Shown: positions 32,925-44,132, counted from the stretch's first letter. The stretch is 64,000 nt of DNA from Pseudotabrizicola sediminis (GCF_004745575.1 NZ_RPEM01000005.1:62001-126000); one strand, 5' to 3'. Notes: generated from the sequence alone by a model not told the origin. Numbers and translations are program-made.

Positions 32925-35885
32925 TCAGAGTGTCAGCGCTTCGGAGACCAGCGCCTCTTGTTCCACCTTGTGCCGGCTGGCCAGACCCGTGGCGGGCGAA
33001 GCCGAGGCGGACCGGCCGACATAGCGCGGGCGCGACTGGGTGGCGCCGATCTTGCTCAGCACCCATTCGATGTTGGGTTCGACAAAGGTCCAGTAACCCT
33101 GATTCTTCGGCTCTTCCTGACACCAGATGATTTCGGCCCCCTTGAAGCGTTCCAGTTCCTTGGACATGGATTGAACCGGGAAAGGGTAGAACTGTTCCAG
33201 CCGCAACAGGTAAATGTCATCGGCACCACGCTTGTCGCGTTCGGCCAGCAGGTCGTAGTAGACCTTGCCCGAGCACAGCACGACGCGCTTGATGTCGGCG
33301 TCGGGCTTCAGCACCAGGTCCGAATGGCCCTTTTGCGCATCATCCCAGAGCACGCGGTGGAAGTAGGACCCGGTGGTGAAATCGGCCGCATCCGACACCG
33401 CCATCGGGTGACGCAGCAGCGATTTCGGCGTCATCAGGATCAGCGGTTTGCGGAAACTGCGGTGGATCTGACGGCGCAGGATGTGGAAATAGTTCGCCGG
33501 GGTCGAGACGTTGGCAATGATCCAGTTGTCATTTGCCGACATTTGCAGGAACCGTTCGGGCCGGGCCGAGGAGTGTTCCGGCCCCTGACCTTCATAGCCA
33601 TGCGGCAGCAGGCAGACGAGGCCCGACATGCGCAACCATTTGGATTCGCCCGAGTTGATGAACTGGTCGAACATGATCTGCGCGCCATTGGCGAAATCGC
33701 CGAACTGCGCTTCCCACAGGGTCAGCGCGTTGGGTTCAGACAGCGAATAGCCATATTCGAACCCGAGCACTGCATATTCCGACAGCATCGAGTCGATCAC
33801 CTCATACCGCGCCTGGCCTGCGCGGATGTGGTTCAGCGGGTAGTAGCGTTCCTCGGTCGACTGATCGACGAGGCCCGAGTGGCGGTGGCTGAAGGTGCCG
33901 CGGGTACAATCCTGCCCGGACAGACGCACCGGGGTGCCTTCGGTCACAAGGCTGCCGAAGGCCAGCGCCTCAGCCGTGGCCCAGTCAAAGCCTTTGCCGT
34001 CGGCAAACATTTTGGCCTTGTTGTCCAGCAGGCGACCAACCGTTTTGTGTAGGTCGAAATTGTCCGGCGCGCGGCTGAGCGCCGCCCCGATGTCGGCCAT
34101 GGTTTCCGGTTTGATCGCGGTCTCGCCGGCCTGATACTCATCGCGCTCACGTTCGAACCCCGACCAGCGGCCATCGAGCCAGTCGGCCTTGTTGGGCTTG
34201 AAGCTGCGGCCTGCGTCGAACTCCTCATTCAGGCGGGCCTGGAAGGCGGCCTTCATGTCTTCGATCTCGCCTTCCGGGATCAGCCCGTCCTTGACCAGAC
34301 GCTCGGTATACAGCTGCAAAGTGGTCTTGTGCTTCTTGATCTCGGTATACATCGCCGGGTTGGTGAACATCGGCTCGTCGCCTTCGTTGTGACCAAAGCG
34401 GCGGTAGCAGAAGATGTCGAGCACCACATCCTTGTGGAACTTCTGGCGGAATTCGATGGCGACCTTGGCGGCATGCACCACAGCCTCGGGGTCATCGCCG
34501 TTTACGTGGAAGATCGGCGCTTCGACCATCAGGGCGATGTCGGTGGGGTAGGGGCTGCTGCGCGAGAACGATGGCGCGGTGGTGAAACCGATCTGGTTGT
34601 TCACCACGATATGGATGGTGCCGCCGGTGCGGTGGCCTTTCAGCCCCGACAGGCCGAAGCATTCGGCCACAACGCCTTGGCCCGCAAAGGCCGCGTCGCC
34701 GTGCAGCAGCACGGGCAGAACCTTGGTGCGGTCGGCGTCGCTCAGCTGGTCCTGCTTGGCGCGGACCTTGCCCAGCACCACCGGATTGACCGCCTCAAGG
34801 TGCGAGGGGTTCGCGGTCAGCGACAGGTGGACCTTGTTGCCGTCAAACTCGCGGTCAGACGAGGCACCAAGGTGGTACTTCACGTCGCCCGAACCATCGA
34901 CATCTTCGGGCTTGTACGACCCGCCCTGAAATTCGTGGAAAATCGCGCGGTAGGGTTTGCCCATCACATTGGCCAGCACCGACAGACGGCCCCGGTGCGG
35001 CATGCCGATCACCACATCCTGCAGGCCCAGCTGGCCGCCACGCTTGATGATCGCCTCCATCGCCGGGATCAGCGCTTCGCCGCCATCAAGGCCGAACCGC
35101 TTGGTGCCCATGTATTTGACGTGCAGGAATTTCTCGAAACCCTCGGCCTCGACCAGCTTGTTCAGGATGGCGCGGCGGCCTTCGCGGGTGAACTGGATTT
35201 CCTTGCCGTAGCCTTCGATCCGTTCTTTCAGCCAGCTGGCTTGCTCCGGGTCGGAAATATGCATGTATTGCAGCGCGAAGGTGCCGCAATAGGTGCGTTT
35301 CACGAGTTCCATGATCTGCCGCATCGACGCGACCTGCAGGCCCAGCACATTGTCGATGAAGATCGGGCGGTCCATATCGGCTTCGGTAAAGCCGTAAGAG
35401 CGCGGGTCAAGCTCGGGGTGCGGGGTCTTGTCGCGCATGTTCAGCGGATCGACATCGGCGATCAGGTGGCCCCGGATGCGGTAGGCGCGGATGATCATCA
35501 GGGCGCGGATACTGTCCAAGACGGCGCGCTGCACCTGCGTGTCGGACAGCGACACGCCTTTTTCTTCGGCCTTGGCGGCGATTTTTGCCGCCGCCGCGCG
35601 GCCTTCCTTTGCCGGGGCTGCGACCGGCCATTCACCGGTCAGCGCGGCTGTCAGATCATCGACGGGCTGGGGCGGCCAGTCGGCGCGTGCCCAACTTGGG
35701 CCTGCAGCCGCTGCCTTGGCATCGGTTTCGCTTTCGCCAAGGTCGCGAAAAAATGCGGCCCATTGCGCATCTACCGACGCAGGGTCGTTGGCATGGCGGG
35801 CCTGCAACTGGTCGATGTAATCGGCATTGGCCCCGTCAAGGAAAGAGCCTGCGCGGAACTGGCTGTTGGGGGATTGCTCGGTCAT
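32925..35885 (-). CDS. sucA: 2-oxoglutarate dehydrogenase E1
   Basis: 986 aa, typical for alphaproteobacterial E1o. It contains the N-terminal peptide that anchors to E2 (FLDGANADYIDQLQARH), the thiamine diphosphate region VVIGMPHRGRLSVLANVMG, the HGDAAFAGQGVVAE loop and VNNQIGFTT, and the C-terminal half with GYEGQGPEHSSARPERFLQ. It decarboxylates 2-oxoglutarate and passes the succinyl group to lipoyl-SucB. Fourth TCA-complex gene in the order sucC, hyp, sucD, sucA, sucB. Confidence 0.98.
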   Translation of the reverse strand: MTEQSPNSQFRAGSFLDGANADYIDQLQARHANDPASVDAQWAAFFRDLGESETDAKAAAAGPSWARADWPPQPVDDLTAALTGEWPVAAPAKEGRAAAAKIAAKAEEKGVSLSDTQVQRAVLDSIRALMIIRAYRIRGHLIADVDPLNMRDKTPHPELDPRSYGFTEADMDRPIFIDNVLGLQVASMRQIMELVKRTYCGTFALQYMHISDPEQASWLKERIEGYGKEIQFTREGRRAILNKLVEAEGFEKFLHVKYMGTKRFGLDGGEALIPAMEAIIKRGGQLGLQDVVIGMPHRGRLSVLANVMGKPYRAIFHEFQGGSYKPEDVDGSGDVKYHLGASSDREFDGNKVHLSLTANPSHLEAVNPVVLGKVRAKQDQLSDADRTKVLPVLLHGDAAFAGQGVVAECFGLSGLKGHRTGGTIHIVVNNQIGFTTAPSFSRSSPYPTDIALMVEAPIFHVNGDDPEAVVHAAKVAIEFRQKFHKDVVLDIFCYRRFGHNEGDEPMFTNPAMYTEIKKHKTTLQLYTERLVKDGLIPEGEIEDMKAAFQARLNEEFDAGRSFKPNKADWLDGRWSGFERERDEYQAGETAIKPETMADIGAALSRAPDNFDLHKTVGRLLDNKAKMFADGKGFDWATAEALAFGSLVTEGTPVRLSGQDCTRGTFSHRHSGLVDQSTEERYYPLNHIRAGQARYEVIDSMLSEYAVLGFEYGYSLSEPNALTLWEAQFGDFANGAQIMFDQFINSGESKWLRMSGLVCLLPHGYEGQGPEHSSARPERFLQMSANDNWIIANVSTPANYFHILRRQIHRSFRKPLILMTPKSLLRHPMAVSDAADFTTGSYFHRVLWDDAQKGHSDLVLKPDADIKRVVLCSGKVYYDLLAERDKRGADDIYLLRLEQFYPFPVQSMSKELERFKGAEIIWCQEEPKNQGYWTFVEPNIEWVLSKIGATQSRPRYVGRSASASPATGLASRHKVEQEALVSEALTL

Positions 35886-36103
35886 GGGGTAACCTCATCT
35901 GGGTTGGGACCGTATCGGTTGGCAGAGCGGTCAGAGGGGACGAGACGCATCCCTGATATGGAGGCTGCGGCGCCGGATGAAACCGGCAGGTCGTTGAAAA
36001 ACAACAGGCCCAACCGCAAAACGGTGCCCGGGAAGCGGGGGCTTCCGGTCACATCGGTGCGATTGGCCTGTGTCAGTCCCATTTCGGGCGCGTTCCTGTG
36101 TTG

Positions 36104-36129
36104 GGGGCTGCGGGACGACCCGCAGCCCC
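36104..36129 (-). terminator. strong hairpin after sucD
   Basis: A perfect 11-bp stem (36104-36114 with 36119-36129), loop ACGA, only 8 bp after the sucD stop. There is no U-tract, so this may be partial termination or a 3' stabiliser between sucCD and sucAB. Confidence 0.5.
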
Positions 36130-36136
36130 GGGTCTG

Positions 36137-37021
36137 TTATTTGCCGATGGCTTTCATCACGGCCTCGCCCAGCGTGGCCGGGCTGTCGGCCACGATGATG
36201 CCGGCGCTGCGCATGGCTTCGATCTTGGATTCCGCGTCGCCCTTGCCGCCCGCGACAATTGCCCCGGCATGGCCCATGCGACGGCCCGGAGGGGCGGTGC
36301 GCCCGGCGATGAAACCGGCGGTCGGCTTCCAGCGGCCACGCTTTTTCTCATCGGCCAGGAACTGTGCTGCCTCTTCTTCGGCCGAACCACCGATTTCGCC
36401 GATCATGATGATCGAGTGGGTTTCGGGATCGGCCAGGAACATTTCCAGCACGTCGAGGTGTTCGGTGCCCTTGATCGGGTCGCCGCCGATGCCGACGGCG
36501 GTGGACTGGCCAAGGCCGAGGTCGGAAGTCTGCTTCACAGCCTCATAGGTCAGGGTGCCCGAGCGCGAGACGACGCCGACGCTTCCGCGACGGTGGATGT
36601 GGCCCGGCATGATGCCGATCTTGCAGGCATCAGGCGTGATCACGCCGGGGCAGTTCGGCCCGATCAGCCGCGATTTCGACCCTTGCAGCGCACGTTTGAC
36701 CTTCATCATGTCCAGCACCGGGATGCCTTCGGTGATGCAGATGATCAGCTCGATCTCGGCATCAATCGCCTCGAGGATCGAGTCGGCGGCAAAGGGTGGC
36801 GGCACATAGATCACAGAGGCGTTTGCTTCGGTCATGGCTTTCGCTTCATGCACCGAATTGAAGACCGGGAGGTTAAGGTGGCTGGTGCCGCCTTTGCCGG
36901 GGGTCACACCGCCGACCATCTTGGTGCCGTAAGCGATTGCCTGTTCGGAATGGAACGTGCCCTGGCTTCCGGTGAAGCCCTGGCAGATCACTTTGGTGTT
37001 TTCGTTGACGAGGATGGCCAT
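36137..37021 (-). CDS. sucD: succinyl-CoA synthetase alpha subunit
   Basis: 294 aa. CoA-binding Rossmann domain with [19 protein letters not shown], the PNCPGVI segment, and the phosphorylated active-site histidine in the [20 protein letters not shown] region of the C-terminal domain. With SucC it forms succinate and ATP from succinyl-CoA. It is separated from sucC by a small secreted-protein gene, which is unusual because sucCD normally abut. The 251-bp gap to sucA contains the hairpin at 36104 but no recognisable gene. Confidence 0.97.
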   Translation of the reverse strand: MAILVNENTKVICQGFTGSQGTFHSEQAIAYGTKMVGGVTPGKGGTSHLNLPVFNSVHEAKAMTEANASVIYVPPPFAADSILEAIDAEIELIICITEGIPVLDMMKVKRALQGSKSRLIGPNCPGVITPDACKIGIMPGHIHRRGSVGVVSRSGTLTYEAVKQTSDLGLGQSTAVGIGGDPIKGTEHLDVLEMFLADPETHSIIMIGEIGGSAEEEAAQFLADEKKRGRWKPTAGFIAGRTAPPGRRMGHAGAIVAGGKGDAESKIEAMRSAGIIVADSPATLGEAVMKAIGK

Positions 37022-37037
37022 GGTGGTCCTTCTTTTC

Positions 37038-37577
37038 TTAAACGCGGGAGCTGCTGAAGATCAGGCTGGTGCCATTGTCGACACAGCCCTGTTCGGTGGA
37101 GGCACCGACAACATGTCCAATCTCGTTGGACGGGTCTTCATAGCGCACGCAGGTTGCGGGTTGGCCCGACGGGCCGATGGGCCCAATTTCGACCTTGCGG
37201 ACGTAGGTCGGATAGAGTTTCGGGATGAGGTCATCGAGAAGCTGCGAGGCGAGGGTCACGCCCAGGTGGGCGGATGTGACCCGGCAGTCTTCCGGCATCT
37301 CGCCGTAATACAGCTCCACCACCACGGAGTCCGCGGGGGCGGTGAAATAATGGGTGGTGTCGCTGTTGGTGCTGCTGCGCTCCACCCATTCGGAAAAGCC
37401 GGTGTCGCGGAAGGTCTGCGCCTTCGCGGTCATGTCGTTCGTCCGGGTCTCGCACAGCTGCACGGCCACGGCCATGTTGGCCCAAGCCGCCTCGGTCATG
37501 GTCTGGGCATGGGCAGGGGGGGCTGCAAGCAGAAGTAGAACCCCTGCGCAGATCTGCAGTTTTCGGGTCAAACGCAT
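37038..37577 (-). CDS. hypothetical exported protein between sucC and sucD
   Basis: 179 aa. Clear Sec signal peptide: MRLTRKLQI, a leucine-rich core, PPAHAQ cleavage region. The mature part has three or four cysteines ([27 protein letters not shown]) that could form disulfides in the periplasm. No family recognised. It lies 42 bp after sucC and 16 bp before sucD, so it must be co-transcribed with succinyl-CoA synthetase. Confidence 0.8.
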   Translation of the reverse strand: MRLTRKLQICAGVLLLLAAPPAHAQTMTEAAWANMAVAVQLCETRTNDMTAKAQTFRDTGFSEWVERSSTNSDTTHYFTAPADSVVVELYYGEMPEDCRVTSAHLGVTLASQLLDDLIPKLYPTYVRKVEIGPIGPSGQPATCVRYEDPSNEIGHVVGASTEQGCVDNGTSLIFSSSRV

Positions 37578-37619
37578 CTTTTCGCCCCCCCTGTCATGGC
37601 CCGGACCTGTCCTGCGCCC

Positions 37620-38813
37620 TCAGCCCTTGACCGCTTTCACGATCTTCTGGGCACCGTCTTTCAGGTCGTCCGCCGCGATGACGTTCAGGCCCGAGTTGCG
37701 GATGATGTCCTTGCCAAGCTCCACATTGGTGCCTTCCAGACGCACCACCAGCGGCACCTTCAGGCCAACCTCTTTCACCGCCGCGATCACGCCTTCGGCG
37801 ATGATGTCGCAGCGCATGATGCCGCCGAAGATGTTGACGAGGATGCCTTTGACGTTCGGGTCAGAGGTGATAATCTTGAACGCCTCGGTCACCTTTTCCT
37901 TGGTGGCGCCGCCGCCGACATCAAGGAAGTTCGCGGGTTCGGCACCGTAGAGCTTGATAATGTCCATCGTGGCCATCGCGAGGCCCGCGCCGTTGACCAT
38001 GCAGCCGATTTCACCATCCAGCGCGATGTAGTTCAGGTCGAACTTCGACGCGGCCAGTTCCTTGGGGTCTTCCTCGGACTCGTCGCGCAGGGCGGCGATG
38101 TCGGGGTGGCGGTACATGGCGTTGCCGTCGAAGGCCATCTTGGCATCCAAGAGCTTCATGTTGCCGTCTTTCATGACGACAAGCGGGTTGATTTCCAGCA
38201 TGTCCATGTCCTTGTCGACGAACAGCCGGTACAGGTTCTTGACGATCTGGCCGCACTGCTTGATCTGGTTGCCGGTGAGGCCCAGGGCAAAGGCGACGCG
38301 GCGGCCGTGGTAATCGGAATAGCCGGCTGCGGGATCAACGGTGAAGGACAGGATCTTTTCTGGCGTATCATGCGCCACGTCTTCGATGCTCATCCCGCCT
38401 TCGGTCGAGCAGACGATGGAAATGCGGCTGGACTGACGGTCGATCAGCAGGGCAAGATACAGTTCGCGTTCGATGTCGGAACCGTCTTCGATGTAGATGC
38501 GGTTGACCTGCTTGCCTTCTTCGCCGGTCTGCACTGTCACAAGGGTGCGGCCCAGCATCTGGCGGGCGAATTCAGCGGCCTCTTCAACCGAGCGGGCCAG
38601 GCGGACGCCGCCCTTTTCACCGGCCTCGGCCTCTTTGAATGACCCTTTGCCGCGACCCCCTGCGTGGATCTGCGCCTTGACCACCCAGAGCGGGCCGTCC
38701 ATTTCACTGGCAGCGGTCTTCGCCTCTTCGGCACGCAACACAATGCGCCCGTCTGAAACGGGAACCCCGTAGGCCCGCAGAAGGGACTTGGCCTGGTATT
38801 CGTGGATGTTCAT
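37620..38813 (-). CDS. sucC: succinyl-CoA synthetase beta subunit (ADP-forming type)
   Basis: 397 aa. Starts [19 protein letters not shown], with ATP-grasp features [15 protein letters not shown] and [17 protein letters not shown], and the C-terminal ligase domain containing [17 protein letters not shown] followed by [10 protein letters not shown] and [11 protein letters not shown]. It pairs with SucD. The frame is open 159 bp upstream through the operator array, but the family start is MNIHEYQ. First gene of the suc operon; three phased GTGATCAC sites lie 110-160 bp upstream. Confidence 0.97.
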   Translation of the reverse strand: MNIHEYQAKSLLRAYGVPVSDGRIVLRAEEAKTAASEMDGPLWVVKAQIHAGGRGKGSFKEAEAGEKGGVRLARSVEEAAEFARQMLGRTLVTVQTGEEGKQVNRIYIEDGSDIERELYLALLIDRQSSRISIVCSTEGGMSIEDVAHDTPEKILSFTVDPAAGYSDYHGRRVAFALGLTGNQIKQCGQIVKNLYRLFVDKDMDMLEINPLVVMKDGNMKLLDAKMAFDGNAMYRHPDIAALRDESEEDPKELAASKFDLNYIALDGEIGCMVNGAGLAMATMDIIKLYGAEPANFLDVGGGATKEKVTEAFKIITSDPNVKGILVNIFGGIMRCDIIAEGVIAAVKEVGLKVPLVVRLEGTNVELGKDIIRNSGLNVIAADDLKDGAQKIVKAVKG

Positions 38814-38902
38814 GAGCAGCGTCCTCTGGGTCGTGAATTTTGACGCGTCATGCCACGAATGGGGGCGGTAACCAAACGCGTTTGTGTGTGTTAGCGCAAA
38901 AT

Positions 38903-38972
38903 GTCGGTAAATTCCGGCATTTGTGATCACACTCTTCAACCGTGTGATCACAGAAATCCGGGCAGTGATCAC
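38903..38972 (-). promoter_or_regulatory. phased GTGATCAC operator array upstream of sucC
   Basis: Three exact GTGATCAC palindromes at 38923-38930, 38944-38951 and 38965-38972, each 21 bp from the next (two helical turns). The two nearest sucC are extended to TGTGATCACA. The adjacent 20 bp (GCCGGAATTT, ACCGACAT, GCGCTAA on the minus strand) is conserved upstream of sdhC. See findings. Confidence 0.75.
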
Positions 38973-39013
38973 GCAGCCTTGGTTTCCCCGGAATCACGGG
39001 CTTGCCGACCGGA

Positions 39014-39703
39014 TCACGGGTGATTCGCGGCGTCGGAACCGGCTGGCGTTGCCCTGAAAAGCACCTGTCCTCTGGGCAGCATGAGGTCTGACTGTGTTGC
39101 CGTCCAACCCGTCTCGCGGCAGGTGCGGTCGATGTCGGTCTGGTAGAAATGATAGGGCGGGCGGTCAGGATGGGTGACCACGCCATCGGCCTGACGAAAG
39201 GGCCGGACCGGGCCTTCCGGTGCGAGGAACACGGTAAAGAAGAAGCACTGGACCGATGCCAGACGGGGGCGCAGATGCTTCAGAGCGGCAGTGAGCACCG
39301 GCAGCGGCAGGTGGGTGAAGACGCCGAAGGCGATGGCAAAATCAATGTCATCCGGCACGCCGGGCAGGGCGAAGGTGCTGTCCTCGATCAGGTGATCCTC
39401 GGGCAGACGCTCCGGCTCGGGCAGTTCCACCGCGCGGCCCCGCAGCATCAGCGCGCGGCTGGCATCGGTGGCCCAATAGTGGCCGGGATCAAGGAAGGGC
39501 ACCGCCTTGCAGCCCAGCCGCAGGCTGCCGGCCCCGATGTCGAGCAGGCGGTGGTGCGGCTGCAGCCCCGCGCCTTGCAGGATCTGCATCTGGATGCGCC
39601 CGGTTTCGTCCCACCGCCCGCCGACGATGTCGCGGTGGCGGCCTTTGGCCAGAGCGGTATCGTAGAACCCGGGCTTGAGGTATGGGGAGACGGGGTGGGC
39701 CAT
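39014..39703 (-). CDS. class I SAM-dependent methyltransferase
   Basis: 229 aa. SAM-binding motif I is LLDIGAGSLRLGCKAVPFL, with the acidic residue in HYWATDASRALM and motif IV in DDIDFAIAFGVFTHLPL. This is a generic seven-strand methyltransferase; the substrate cannot be deduced. The start is MAHPVSPYL; the longer in-frame version would overlap pepT. It follows pepT by 25 bp in a two-gene unit and its 3' end is 40 bp from the sucC operator array. Confidence 0.82.
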   Translation of the reverse strand: MAHPVSPYLKPGFYDTALAKGRHRDIVGGRWDETGRIQMQILQGAGLQPHHRLLDIGAGSLRLGCKAVPFLDPGHYWATDASRALMLRGRAVELPEPERLPEDHLIEDSTFALPGVPDDIDFAIAFGVFTHLPLPVLTAALKHLRPRLASVQCFFFTVFLAPEGPVRPFRQADGVVTHPDRPPYHFYQTDIDRTCRETGWTATQSDLMLPRGQVLFRATPAGSDAANHP

Positions 39704-39728
39704 GCCGCTCAGGCCTTGCGCGCGCGGG

Positions 39729-40970
39729 TCATGGCTTGGGGGCCGCCGCTTCCTGCACCAGCGCAAGCAGCAGGCCGGTCGCCTGCGCCATATCCTGCAC
39801 CGAGACCCATTCCAGCGGGCCATGGATGTTCTGCATGCCGGTGAACAGGTTGGGGCAGGGCACGCCCATTTCAGTCAGCCGCGAGCCATCGGTGCCGCCG
39901 CGGATGGGCACCGACACCGATTCCACACCGATCCGCGCGCAGGCGCGGCGGGCGAGGTCGACCGGGGTCATGTCATTTTCCAGCCAGTAGCGCATGTTGC
40001 GGTACTGGGGGGTGATGGTGCAGGTGATCTCGGCGCGGGGGTCGGTGGCCTGCACGGCCTCGCAGACCCGGCGCAGGATCTCGCCCTTTTGCGCCAGCCC
40101 GTCGCGTTCAAAGTCGCGCAGGATGAAGTGCAGCGTCATTTCCGACGCGCCGCCGGTCATGTCGGTGGCGTGGATGAAGCCATCGCGGCCTGATGTGGTT
40201 TCAGGCGTCATCGTGGCTTGTGGCAGGGCGGTGATGATCTTGGACGCGAGGGTGATCGCGTTGACCAGCCTGCCGGTGGCGGCACCGGGGTGGATCGACA
40301 CGCCCTTGACCGTGACGACCGCGCCATCGGCGGAGAAGCTTTCAAATTCCACCTCGCCCACCGCACCGCCGTCGAAGGTATAGGCGAAGTCGGCGGCCAG
40401 ATCTGCGGGCAGGCGCGCGTCGACGCCGCGGCCGATTTCTTCATCAGGGGTGAAGGCGATGCGGATGGGGCCGTGGGGGATGTCGGGGTTTTCCAGCAGG
40501 TGCCGGGCGGCGGTCATGATGATGGCGACGCCGGCCTTGTCATCGGCGCCCAGCAGGGTGGTGCCCGAGGCGGTGATGATCGTGTGGCCCTGTTTGGTGG
40601 CGAGGTAGGGGAACTCGGACGGCGACAGGACGAGGCCGGGCGCGTCTGGAAAGGTGATGTCGCCGCCGTTGTAGCCGGGAATCGTGCGGGGTTTGACGCC
40701 GGTGGCGTTGAACTGCGGGGCGGTGTCGACGTGGGCGAGAAAGCCTATGGTGGGGCCTGCCACTGTTGCCGGGATGGTGGCCAGCACGGTGCCGTAGTCG
40801 GTCAGGGTAACCTCGGCCGCGCCGATGGCGGTCAACTCGTCGGCCAGCAGGCGCAGGATTTGCCACTGGATTTGAGTGGAGGGGCCGGTGGGGGAAGCGG
40901 CGTCGCTCTGGCTGTCGAGGGTGGCGTAGCGGGTCAGTCGGGTTTCCAGCTCGGCATCGAAAAGGGTCAT
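39729..40970 (-). CDS. pepT: peptidase T (tripeptide aminopeptidase)
   Basis: 413 aa, M20B metallopeptidase. Metal-binding and catalytic motifs are present: FLAHVDTAPQF, TLLGADDKAGVAII and AFTPDEEIGRGVD; the later GFIHATDMTGG and VPIRGGTDGSRLTEMG motifs are also family hallmarks. It removes N-terminal residues from tripeptides in the cytoplasm. Upstream of it is a gene-free stretch of about 0.6 kb reaching to mdh. Confidence 0.94.
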   Translation of the reverse strand: MTLFDAELETRLTRYATLDSQSDAASPTGPSTQIQWQILRLLADELTAIGAAEVTLTDYGTVLATIPATVAGPTIGFLAHVDTAPQFNATGVKPRTIPGYNGGDITFPDAPGLVLSPSEFPYLATKQGHTIITASGTTLLGADDKAGVAIIMTAARHLLENPDIPHGPIRIAFTPDEEIGRGVDARLPADLAADFAYTFDGGAVGEVEFESFSADGAVVTVKGVSIHPGAATGRLVNAITLASKIITALPQATMTPETTSGRDGFIHATDMTGGASEMTLHFILRDFERDGLAQKGEILRRVCEAVQATDPRAEITCTITPQYRNMRYWLENDMTPVDLARRACARIGVESVSVPIRGGTDGSRLTEMGVPCPNLFTGMQNIHGPLEWVSVQDMAQATGLLLALVQEAAAPKP

Positions 40971-41530
40971 CTTTGGCTTCCTTGGGGGTCTGGCGGAGTT
41001 GGCAAGACCTGCGGGGGGAAGTCAAGGGAGGGAAGGGTATCCACTGTGTTGCAAGGGGGTGGGGTCAGGGAAATCAGTGGGTTAGGGGGGGTGGGATTGA
41101 GGGGTTGGCAAGGGTCGAGACGCGTTGATCATAAAATCCTCAGGATAGTCTTTACTCGCTATTTCTGAAAAGGAGCACTTTGCTGAAATTTGCAGGAGCA
41201 CTGATCGCCTGGCGATCGCCAACCACAGGCGTTCGATTATTTCCTCTGTTTACGCTCGGTTTTTCACCGCACAGGACCGCGCCCGACCTTGGGATGGCGC
41301 GCCGACGCTGGTTCCGGGCGGTTTTTGGTTCAGCACCTCCCCCCGGAGTTCTAGGCGCAGATGTTGCAAAGCGCCCTCCCGGGGGGGAGGTCCCCTCTCG
41401 GCGATTGTGAAGGACAATCGCATGGCGGGCGGCGGGGCGCGGCCCGGCGGCGCTTCGCGCTTTTAGTCCGGGCCAAATGAGATTTGGCTGGTGGGTTTGA
41501 TTTATAGAAGAAAATGGAATGCATGAATGC
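40971..41530. other. intergenic region of about 560 bp with no convincing gene
   Basis: The first 150 bp are G-rich on the plus strand. 41130-41270 is less G+C-rich. 41370-41421 holds two hairpins: CCTCCC-GGGG-GGGAGG at about 41375-41390, and GCGATTGT-GAAGG-ACAATCGC at 41401-41421. A short frame at 41180-41410 with AGGAG before a TTG codon encodes a low-complexity basic peptide I do not consider real. The region could hold a small RNA; nothing decides this. Confidence 0.4.
41401..41421. repeat. 8-bp inverted repeat hairpin
   Basis: GCGATTGT and ACAATCGC flank a 5-nt GAAGG loop, a perfect hairpin in the pepT-mdh gap. It has no U-tract. Confidence 0.5.
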
Positions 41531-41564
41531 AAAACGCGCGCCCCACTTGGGGACGCGCGTTTTT
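41531..41564. terminator. bidirectional terminator downstream of mdh
   Basis: AAAACGCGCG (41531-41540) pairs with CGCGCGTTTT (41554-41563), with further CCCC/GGGG pairing inside. The minus strand ends CGCGCGTTTTGC after mdh; the plus strand ends CGCGCGTTTTTATC. Confidence 0.85.
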
Positions 41565-41583
41565 ATCAGATTTTTTCAGTCGA

Positions 41584-43459
<1,876 letters not shown>

Positions 43460-43474
43460 GGGCGTGCGCATAAG

Positions 43475-43501
43475 AAAAGGGTGCCACGAGGGCACCCTTT
43501 T
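43475..43501. terminator. bidirectional terminator between TSUP and CsbD genes
   Basis: AAAAGGGTGCC (43475-43485) and GGCACCCTTTT (43491-43501) form an 11-bp stem; each strand ends in a short T-run. It separates two convergent genes. Confidence 0.88.
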
Positions 43502-43534
43502 CCGGCCTTGAGGAAAGCCTTTCGAACGTCGACG

Positions 43535-43726
43535 TTATGCTTTGTCGACGGTCTTCTTTACTGCGGCCTTGGCATCGCCAAGAGCTTGCTGGGCTTCGCC
43601 CTTGCGCTCTTGTACGAAGCCTTCGCCTTGCAGTTTGGGGTTGTCGGTCGCTTTGCCGACGGCTTGTTTCACGTTGCCAGCGGCTTCGTTGGCCATGCCT
43701 TTAGCCTTGTCTGTCGTGCTGCTCAT
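43535..43726 (-). CDS. CsbD family stress-response protein
   Basis: 63 aa. Typical CsbD composition: hydrophilic, Lys/Ala/Gly-rich, with KAKGMANEAAGNVKQAVGKA and a second related KGEAQQALGDAKAAVKKT helix; no aromatics except one Phe. CsbD proteins are strongly induced in general stress in many bacteria but have no known biochemical role. The RBS GGAGGG is close to the ATG, and an EcfG-type promoter sequence lies just upstream. Confidence 0.93.
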   Translation of the reverse strand: MSSTTDKAKGMANEAAGNVKQAVGKATDNPKLQGEGFVQERKGEAQQALGDAKAAVKKTVDKA

Positions 43727-43766
43727 GGTTCATTCCCTCCATAAGTGTGACGTCGTATGAGTATCC

Positions 43767-43792
43767 AACGCGGGCTTTGGGCGGGTGGTTCC
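43767..43792 (-). promoter_or_regulatory. candidate EcfG (general stress sigma factor) promoter for csbD
   Basis: Minus strand GGAACC-N16-CGTT (GGAAC-N17-CGTT), matching the alphaproteobacterial general stress response consensus, about 40 bp before the csbD ATG. Whether this organism has an EcfG/PhyR system is not shown in the window. Confidence 0.55.
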
Positions 43793-43820
43793 ATGCGGTT
43801 GCAGAAATAATCGGATGGCG

Positions 43821-44132
43821 TCAGATCTTTTGCCCCTTGGCCGGCAATTCAGTGGTCGAGGCCTGGTAGCCCTGACCGGAGGCGACAAGGCACATGCGGC
43901 CGTCGGGCAGGGTTACGGTGATGGTCCAGCTGCCAGAGCTGGGGGAGGCATACACCTCCATCACGCTGTTGTTGTTGGCCATGCCCATGCCATGCAGGGT
44001 TTCGCCGTATTTTTCCGTCAGTTGACCAAGCACCAGGGCGCGGGTGCCGCATTGCGGGGCAGCGTGCGTCTGGCTGGCGGCGAGGAGGAGCCCGGCGGCG
44101 CCGAGCGAGAATGCGAGAAACGTCTGGGTCAT
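43821..44132 (-). CDS. small hypothetical exported protein
   Basis: 103 aa. Signal peptide MTQTFLAFSLGAAGLLLAAS then THAAPQ. The mature 80 residues have two cysteines (PQCGTRA, RMCLVA) and the pattern GSWTITVTLPDGRMCLVASG, similar in style to small periplasmic proteins of unknown function in Rhodobacteraceae. Single gene, minus strand, divergent from the Mcl2-like lyase. Confidence 0.75.
   Translation of the reverse strand: MTQTFLAFSLGAAGLLLAASQTHAAPQCGTRALVLGQLTEKYGETLHGMGMANNNSVMEVYASPSSGSWTITVTLPDGRMCLVASGQGYQASTTELPAKGQKI

Noticed and set aside
34329-36548. 739-codon plus-strand open frame over sucA and sucD
   Set aside because: Antisense to two well-conserved TCA genes and spanning their intergenic gap; no coding signature.
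41180-41410. 76-codon plus-strand frame with AGGAG before a TTG codon
   Set aside because: Low-complexity, basic, no hydrophobic core or family; part of a region rich in hairpins.
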